Below, piece by piece: positions 58,533-64,000 of a stretch of DNA of 64,000 nt. Positions within the stretch are counted from its first letter, which is position 1. The number at the start of each line of letters is the position of its first letter. Source of the stretch: Alcanivoracaceae bacterium (GTDB lineage Bacteria > Pseudomonadota > Gammaproteobacteria > Pseudomonadales > Alcanivoracaceae). The translations under genes and the position numbers were made by a program. Location: NCBI GenBank assembly GCA_029210325.1, contig JARGPU010000001.1:1188126-1252125 (forward strand), given 5' to 3'. A model generated the notes under the pieces. That model ran no database searches. It had not been told where the DNA came from and saw only the letters and a program-made list of their open reading frames with translations.

Positions 58533-59428
58533 AGGTTTTGGTCACGGGCGGTAGTGGTTTTGTTGGTACGGCTCTGTGCAGACAGCTGGCTAGCCGTGGC
58601 CACGAATTGATTGTGCTGTCTCGTTCGCCGGCAAAGGCGGGGGCGAAGCTCCCTGATGGCACCCGCTTGGTCCGCTCGCTGGATGAAATTGCTGACGACG
58701 AAAAAATTGATGGTCTGATAAATCTGGCCGGCGAAGGCATTGCCGACCGACGCTGGACTCGCGCCCGCAAGCAGGCTTTGCTGGACAGTCGCATTGGTGT
58801 CACTGAAGCCTTGGCAAAGTTGGTGGATCGGCTCGCCCAGCGCCCTTCGGTTCTGGTTAATGGTTCTGCTGTGGGTTTTTATGGTGACGCCGGCTCGGTT
58901 GAGTTGACGGAAGCTAGTCCGGCGGCGCGTCGTGATTTTACCTATCTACTTTGTGATGCTTGGGAAAAAGCTGCCCGTGACATTGGCCGTCGTGATTTGC
59001 GAGTTTGCATTCTCAGGATTGGTGTGGTCTTGGGGCATGGCGGCATGCTCTCTCGCCTGATGCCACTTTATCGTATTGGTCTGGGCGCCCGGCTGGGGAG
59101 CGGTCAGCAATGGCTGTCGTGGATCCATATGGATGATCTGGTGACGTTGCTGGTGCGCTGCCTGGAGCAGAGCTCTGCGGAGGGTGTGTACAATGCGGTG
59201 GCTCCGCAGCCGGTCACCTACAGTCGTTTCCATGAGGCGCTTGCTGCTGCCTGTCATCGTCCGGCCCTGTTTTCTGCCCCTGCCTTGCCATTGAAGCTGG
59301 CGCTGGGGGAAATGTCCGTTTTGCTGCTTGGTGGACAGCGGGTCTTGCCAGCGCGTCTTGATAGTCAGGGCTTCACTTTTGCCTATCCATCAATTGATCA
59401 GGCGCTGACTGCGCTATGCAAAAAATGA
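58529..59428 (+). CDS. TIGR01777-family SDR epimerase-like protein
   Basis: 299 residues. The Rossmann motif GGSGFVGTALCRQL opens the protein and NLAGEGIADRRWT is the family hallmark; the C-terminal DUF1731 region contains LLLGGQRVLPARL. These proteins resemble YfcH/SulA; activity unknown. It overlaps the preceding membrane-protein gene by four bases and precedes gpsA by 19 bases. Confidence 0.9.
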   Translation: MKVLVTGGSGFVGTALCRQLASRGHELIVLSRSPAKAGAKLPDGTRLVRSLDEIADDEKIDGLINLAGEGIADRRWTRARKQALLDSRIGVTEALAKLVDRLAQRPSVLVNGSAVGFYGDAGSVELTEASPAARRDFTYLLCDAWEKAARDIGRRDLRVCILRIGVVLGHGGMLSRLMPLYRIGLGARLGSGQQWLSWIHMDDLVTLLVRCLEQSSAEGVYNAVAPQPVTYSRFHEALAAACHRPALFSAPALPLKLALGEMSVLLLGGQRVLPARLDSQGFTFAYPSIDQALTALCKK

Positions 59429-59447
59429 TCTGGAGATAAGTTCTGCA

Positions 59448-60476
59448 ATGACTGATTCCCGTGAAGTAGCCGCCATCCTTGGTGGTGGCAGTTTTGGTAC
59501 GGCGATGGCAACGATTCTGGCTGAGAACGGCCATGATGCTCGGCTCTGGGTGCGCGATCCGGAAACGGTAGCGGCCATTAACGAGCAGCGGGAAAACACT
59601 CGATATATGCCGGGCAAGGCCTTGCCGGAGGGGTTGCTGGCTACCGAATCGCTGGAGGACGCACTGAATGGTGCGACTCTGGTTTTTGTCGCACTGCCAA
59701 GCAAGGCATTTGCTGATGTGTTGCCGCTTGCCCGGGCGCTGATTCGTCCAGGCACCATAGTGGTCAGTTGCACCAAGGGTATTCATGCGGATGGCTTCTT
59801 GCTGATGAGCCAACTGCTAGAGCGCGAGTGGCCACAGGCACGTGTCGCTGTGCTTAGTGGTCCAAACCTGGCCCGTGAAGTGGTTGAAAAGCGCTTTTCC
59901 GGTACGGTTATCGCCAGTCCCGATGCGACTTTATGTCAGCGGGTTCAGGATGCCATGAGCTGTAGCTATTTCCGGGTCTACGATAACCCGGACCGTTTTG
60001 GTGTCGAGCTGGCCGGTGCGCTGAAAAATATTTATGCCATGGCCACAGGTATGGCCGCAGCTCTGGGTGTTGGCGAGAACAGTAGTGCTTTTCTTATTAC
60101 TCGTAGTCTGGCGGAGATGAGCCGCTTTGCTGTGCGTCTGGGTGGTGACCCCCTCACTTTTCTCGGCTTGGCCGGCGTTGGCGACCTGATTGTTACCTGC
60201 ACGTCATCGCTGTCGCGTAATTATCGGGTTGGCTATGCCATTGGTCAGGGAAAGTCCGTTGAGCAGGCGGTGGCAGAACTGGGGCAGACCGCGGAAGGCG
60301 TGAATACGGTGCGGCTGGTTGCCGCGCGGGCGGAGGAGCTGGATGTTTATATGCCCATTGCTGCCGGCCTTGGACAGATCCTGTTCGCTGGCAAGCCAGT
60401 GCACAAGGTCATCGCTGATCTGATGGGTGGCGAGCATAACCATGATGTTGAGTTTGTGGTGTCGGGGAAGCACTGA
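59448..60476 (+). CDS. gpsA: Glycerol-3-phosphate dehydrogenase, NAD(P)
   Basis: 342 residues. NAD motif GGGSFGTAMATILAENGH, substrate segment GPNLAREVVEKRFSGTVIAS, catalytic Lys in VELAGALKNIYAMATGMA. It makes glycerol-3-phosphate for phospholipid synthesis from dihydroxyacetone phosphate. Its stop shares one base with the sixA start. Confidence 0.96.
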   Translation: MTDSREVAAILGGGSFGTAMATILAENGHDARLWVRDPETVAAINEQRENTRYMPGKALPEGLLATESLEDALNGATLVFVALPSKAFADVLPLARALIRPGTIVVSCTKGIHADGFLLMSQLLEREWPQARVAVLSGPNLAREVVEKRFSGTVIASPDATLCQRVQDAMSCSYFRVYDNPDRFGVELAGALKNIYAMATGMAAALGVGENSSAFLITRSLAEMSRFAVRLGGDPLTFLGLAGVGDLIVTCTSSLSRNYRVGYAIGQGKSVEQAVAELGQTAEGVNTVRLVAARAEELDVYMPIAAGLGQILFAGKPVHKVIADLMGGEHNHDVEFVVSGKH

Positions 60477-60940
60477 TGCGCCTGTATATCGTCCGTCACG
60501 GTGAGGCAGAAGGACAGACCACGACCGACCAAGCCAGGGCATTGACGCTGCGTGGCAGGCAAGATGTGGCACAGTTGTGGCAGGCGTTGTCCCAGCGCGG
60601 CATCACGCCGAGCAGGCTGATCAGTAGTCCCTATGTGCGGGCGCGTCAGACCGCCGATATCATTGCCGCGAGCTGTCCCCATGTGGCTCGTGCGGAGATG
60701 AGCAGCATTAGCCCGGATGGTGAGCCCGCGCAAGTCATTGAGGAGTTGGTGGCCCTGGGAGTTGATGATGGCTGGACTCTGGTCAGCCATATGCCATTTG
60801 TGGACCTGCTGTGCGGCCTGCTGGTGGATGGCCAGCGTTATCCGTTCCCGGTGGGCAGCGTTGCTTGCGTTGATGTGGACGTTATGGCGCCAGGCGGTGG
60901 TCGCTTATTGTGGCTGCGCAGCCCGGCGGATATGCGCTGA
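60476..60940 (+). CDS. sixA: Phosphohistidine phosphatase SixA
   Basis: 154 residues, typical length. The RHG motif with the nucleophile His is in YIVRHGEAE, and the second active-site His is in LVSHMPFVDLL. SixA removes phosphate from His, for example in ArcB or NPr. It overlaps gpsA by one base, an order seen in other gammaproteobacteria. Confidence 0.92.
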   Translation: MRLYIVRHGEAEGQTTTDQARALTLRGRQDVAQLWQALSQRGITPSRLISSPYVRARQTADIIAASCPHVARAEMSSISPDGEPAQVIEELVALGVDDGWTLVSHMPFVDLLCGLLVDGQRYPFPVGSVACVDVDVMAPGGGRLLWLRSPADMR

Positions 60941-61093
60941 GGGCCCGCCAGCAGCCGTTCGTCGGCAGAAGCTGGGCATTTTTACCGGGTGTGATGAAGA
61001 TCACGTATTAAGTGTGAGATGATCCCTAATTATTAGTAAGAAAGTAGTAGATACTACAAAGCGGTACACCACCACTTCGCTAGAAGGCATGTT

Positions 61094-62356
61094 ATGGCAG
61101 TCAAGGTTGAGAAAGTCGCCACGTCGGATCTGCAGGTCGGCATGTTTGTGTCGCAGCTGGATCGTCCGTGGATCGAGACGCCATTTCCCCTGCAGGGTTT
61201 CCCGATTCGTTCACAGGACGACATCGAAAAACTGACAGTGTGGTGCAAATTTGTTCTTATTGATGTGCGACGTAGTGTCATTAACGCGGCACTGCCTCCC
61301 CACGCGGTAAGCGACCGTCCTGCTGCTCGTCCTGTCGCGCCGACAGTGGTGCGAGGCAATCTTGGCAAGTTCACTCCGACCCGCTATCGCACCAGCCAGC
61401 CACTCAAACGCGAGGTATCCACTGCTGCTCCGTATCATCGTGAAATCAGTCGCGCGATGCTGCACTTGCTGGGGCAGGCCAGAGAGAGCAAGGCACTGAG
61501 CTTTCCGGTGGCCCGAAAGGCCGCCTCGGTAGTGGTGCAAAGTGTTATGCGCAATCCGGATGCGATGGTCTGGCTGGCCCGCTTGAAAGACAAAGATTCT
61601 TACGGTTACAGCCACAGTGTCCGGGCATCGATTCTGGCCTCTGTGTTTGGCCGTCATATCGGCTTGCCGGAAGACGTGCTGCTTAACCTGGCCACCGGCA
61701 CCTTGTTAATGGACATTGGCATGGCGCGTATGCCGAGAGAATTGCTTGGCCGTGCAGAGGCCTCGCTGAGCGGTGAACAGCAGGCTGAGTTACGCCAGCA
61801 TGTGCGTTATGGTCTGGATATTCTGGAGACCTGTGACAATATCAATGAGCAGATTCTGGGTGTGGTGCAGTATCACCACGAGCGGCATGATGGCAGCGGT
61901 TACCCGCATGGTCTTAGTGGTAGCCAGATTCCACTGTTGGCACGCATTGCCGGTATTGTCGATACTTATGATGCGATTACCAGCCCGCGCCCGCATGCTG
62001 AGTCAGTGACCTCCACAGAGGCTGTTTCGAGCCTTTATGACCAGCGCGACAAGGCATTCCAGAGCGCCTTGGTGGAGCAGTTTATTCAGGCGATTGGTGT
62101 TTACCCCACTGGGACTCTTGTTGAGCTATCGAACAATGAAGTGGGTGTGGTGATTGCCCAGAACCCAACCCGTCGTCTGCGACCACAGGTGATGGTGGTG
62201 TTGGATCAGGACAAGCGTCAGCTATCCATGCCTCGAGTTGTTAATTTGTTGGAGGTTGAGCGTGATAGTTATGATAAGCCGCTGACAATCTCTGGCTGCC
62301 TTAAGGCAGGAGCGTATAACGTTGATCTGGCCAGGATTCAGGTTAACGCTGCCTGA
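61094..62356 (+). CDS. HD-GYP domain protein with DUF3391, degenerate HD pair
   Basis: 420 residues: an N-terminal DUF3391 region (about 1-90, SDLQVGMFVSQLDRPW), a linker, then an HD-GYP domain (about 140-305). Metal-site residues H174, H236, H261/H262, D290 and D293 and the GYP loop DGSGYP are visible, but the HD dyad reads M206-D207 in LLMDIGM instead of HD. HD-GYP enzymes split cyclic-di-GMP; loss of this His may abolish it and leave a binding or scaffold role. AGAAGG precedes the ATG. Confidence 0.85.
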   Translation: MAVKVEKVATSDLQVGMFVSQLDRPWIETPFPLQGFPIRSQDDIEKLTVWCKFVLIDVRRSVINAALPPHAVSDRPAARPVAPTVVRGNLGKFTPTRYRTSQPLKREVSTAAPYHREISRAMLHLLGQARESKALSFPVARKAASVVVQSVMRNPDAMVWLARLKDKDSYGYSHSVRASILASVFGRHIGLPEDVLLNLATGTLLMDIGMARMPRELLGRAEASLSGEQQAELRQHVRYGLDILETCDNINEQILGVVQYHHERHDGSGYPHGLSGSQIPLLARIAGIVDTYDAITSPRPHAESVTSTEAVSSLYDQRDKAFQSALVEQFIQAIGVYPTGTLVELSNNEVGVVIAQNPTRRLRPQVMVVLDQDKRQLSMPRVVNLLEVERDSYDKPLTISGCLKAGAYNVDLARIQVNAA

Positions 62357-62378
62357 CGGGTGCTTTATCTAGAAAGGG

Positions 62379-62407
62379 AACGCCGGCTTTGTGCCGGCGT
62401 TTTTTTT
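62379..62407 (+). terminator. Rho-independent terminator after the HD-GYP gene
   Basis: ACGCCGGC-TTTGT-GCCGGCGT followed by a run of T, about 25 bases past the stop. Confidence 0.9.
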
Positions 62408-62462
62408 GCTTGTGCTGATACATCGCGCTCGTGAGGGAAACGCCATTGACCGCACAAGTGCG

Positions 62463-62468
62463 TATAAT
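62463..62468 (+). promoter_or_regulatory. -10 element of gltX
   Basis: A perfect TATAAT followed by a GC-rich GCGCGCC discriminator, of the growth-rate-controlled type seen at translation genes. No clear -35 is found at 17 bases. It lies about 72 bases before the gltX ATG. Confidence 0.5.
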
Positions 62469-62539
62469 GCGCGCCTTCAGACACGGTTGTGGCAGTTCTT
62501 TCTGTCGGCAGCCGTCGGATTTCCGCTGCAGGAGTGGTC

Positions 62540-64000
62540 ATGACCGTACGTACCCGAGTTGCCCCGTCGCCGACGGGTGATCCGCATGTGGGCACTGCCT
62601 ATATCGCATTGTTTAACATGTGTTTTGCCCGTCAGCATGGCGGTCAGTTCATTCTGCGCATTGAGGACACCGATCAGACCCGCTCCACGGCTGAATCCGA
62701 ACAGATGATTTTCGACTCAATGCGCTGGCTGGGACTTGAGTGGGACGAAGGCCCCGATGTCGGTGGGCCGCATGCCCCCTATCGGCAGAGTGAGCGTGGC
62801 GCGATCTATAGTCGCTATGCCGACGAGCTGGTAGAAAAAGGCCATGCGTTTCGCTGCTACCGCACTGGGGAAGAGCTGGATGTGCTTCGCGAGGACCTTA
62901 AGACCCGTGGGGTGCAGCGCGCCTTGAAGCCATCTGATCTGGAGTTGCCAGCGGATGAGGTGGAGCGCCGCCAGGCGGCCGGTGCTTCCTACGTGGTCCG
63001 TATGCGGGTGCCGGAGGAAGGGCGCTGCGATATCAGCGATATGCTACGCGGTAATCTGGAGCTGGACTGGGCCCAGGTGGATGCCCAGATTCTACTTAAG
63101 TCCGACGGGATGCCGACCTATCATTTGGCCAATGTGGTTGACGATCATTTGATGGAAATCAGCCATGTGATCCGCGGCGAGGAGTGGATCAATTCCGCCC
63201 CCAAGCACAAGCTTCTATATGAGTATTTTGGTTGGCAGATGCCGGTGTTGTGTCATATGCCGTTGCTACGCAACCCGGACAAGTCAAAGCTGTCGAAGCG
63301 CAAGAACCCGACCAGTATCAACTTCTACCGGCGCATGGGCTACCTGCCGCAAGGGCTGACCAATTATCTTGGTCGTATGGGTTGGTCCATGCCGGATGAG
63401 AGTGAAAAGTTCTCCCTTGAGCAAATGATTGCCAACTTCGATATCAGCCGTGTCTCGCTTGGCGGTCCGGTATTTGATGTTGAAAAGCTGTCATGGCTGA
63501 ACGGTCTGTGGTTGCGTGAACTGGATGATGAGGCGTTTCTCAACACCCTCATGGAATGGGCCTTTAACCGGGACTATGTGATGCAGGTGCTGCCGCATCT
63601 GCGCAGTCGGGTGGAAACCCTGAGTCAGGTGGCAGAGCGTGGCAGCTTCTGCTTTACCGGGGTGCCGACGATCAATGCCTCTGCTTTTGAGCATGGCAAA
63701 TTTAGCCACGATCAGATGCGTGACTGGCTACAGTATTTTCTTTGGGCTCTGGAGACCCTGCGCCACTGGAGTCGTGATGCGATCTTTGCTGAGGCGCAGC
63801 GTATTGCCACGGCGATGGGCGTCAAGGTTAAGGATGTACTACACCCGGTGTTTGTCGCCATTGCAGGTACTACAGCCAGTTTCTCGGTGGTGGATAGCAT
63901 GGAGATTATCGGCTCGGATCTGTCCCGGGCACGTCTCCGTCAGGCCATTGAGGTACTGGGTGGAGTGTCAAAAAAGCAGGCCAAAAAACTGGAAAAGAAC
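62540..64000 (+). CDS. gltX: Glutamate--tRNA ligase, 3' end cut by window edge
   Basis: The frame runs open from ATG 62540 to the last base (487 codons), with GGAG just upstream. The class I HIGH motif appears as [13 protein letters not shown] and KMSKS as [27 protein letters not shown] is the usual GluRS segment. The zinc cysteines of some GluRS are absent in the acceptor-binding insertion. Pseudomonas-like GltX has about 490 residues, so only a few codons are missing. It charges tRNA-Glu. Confidence 0.96.
   Translation, partial: MTVRTRVAPSPTGDPHVGTAYIALFNMCFARQHGGQFILRIEDTDQTRSTAESEQMIFDSMRWLGLEWDEGPDVGGPHAPYRQSERGAIYSRYADELVEKGHAFRCYRTGEELDVLREDLKTRGVQRALKPSDLELPADEVERRQAAGASYVVRMRVPEEGRCDISDMLRGNLELDWAQVDAQILLKSDGMPTYHLANVVDDHLMEISHVIRGEEWINSAPKHKLLYEYFGWQMPVLCHMPLLRNPDKSKLSKRKNPTSINFYRRMGYLPQGLTNYLGRMGWSMPDESEKFSLEQMIANFDISRVSLGGPVFDVEKLSWLNGLWLRELDDEAFLNTLMEWAFNRDYVMQVLPHLRSRVETLSQVAERGSFCFTGVPTINASAFEHGKFSHDQMRDWLQYFLWALETLRHWSRDAIFAEAQRIATAMGVKVKDVLHPVFVAIAGTTASFSVVDSMEIIGSDLSRARLRQAIEVLGGVSKKQAKKLEKN

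Overview
The window looks like a chromosomal segment of a heterotrophic, probably marine gammaproteobacterium. Support comes from PA3496-family and YbjN-type genes, the gltA / sdhCDAB / sucAB-lpd-sucCD block, an oadGAB sodium pump and a Pseudomonas-like gltX. A hydrocarbon-degrading relative of Alcanivorax would fit, but that placement is inference from gene content and not a database result. I see no rRNA, tRNA, insertion sequence, prophage or CRISPR array.

Layout. 1-3.7 kb: start of an unidentified secreted protein (minus strand), a CnoX/YbbN-type thioredoxin, glnK-amtB behind a clear sigma-54 promoter with two NtrC-like sites, and an SCP-2 lipid-carrier gene behind a PsrA-like palindrome. 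3.7-14 kb: an AraC-type regulator divergent from a tightly overlapping six-gene operon. The operon encodes a GNAT-like protein, a GH3-family acyl-adenylating amide synthetase, a second GNAT protein, an HxxxD condensation/CAT-fold acyltransferase, an RND periplasmic adaptor and an RND pump with an RMF-like tail. This is the best candidate for an undescribed small-molecule synthesis and export system. 14-26.3 kb is accessory: a CoA-transferase, DUF4282 and DUF2804 genes, a degenerate HNH-like lipoprotein, a 672-residue protein with a papain-like Q-C-H-N signature beside an ATP-grasp ligase, an orphan gene, YbjN, a 2OG-Fe(II) oxygenase and a glycine-rich secreted protein.

26.3-34.6 kb: hsp20 with a sigma-32-like promoter, oadGAB, and the four-gene Anbu cluster (circularly permuted ATP-grasp, alpha-E protein, transglutaminase, Anbu protease). 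34.6-42 kb: PpnP, a beta-hydroxyacid dehydrogenase, an SMP-30-like protein, an MltF-type lytic transglycosylase with two substrate-binding domains, an orphan, and a secreted M19 dipeptidase. 42.3-55.3 kb: the TCA block, gltA divergent from sdhCDAB, followed by sucA-sucB-lpd-sucC-sucD. 55.3-64 kb: PA3496-family protein, an EamA transporter, a membrane protein with two SH3/Sm-like repeats, a TIGR01777 epimerase, gpsA, sixA, an HD-GYP protein that has lost the His of its HD pair, and gltX running off the right edge.

Functionally, the TCA block supplies central carbon flux, oadGAB links oxaloacetate decarboxylation to sodium export, and glnK-amtB handles ammonium under nitrogen control. The GH3/RND operon, the papain-like/ATP-grasp pair and the Anbu cluster are the regions where amide or peptide-bond chemistry is suggested without a known product.
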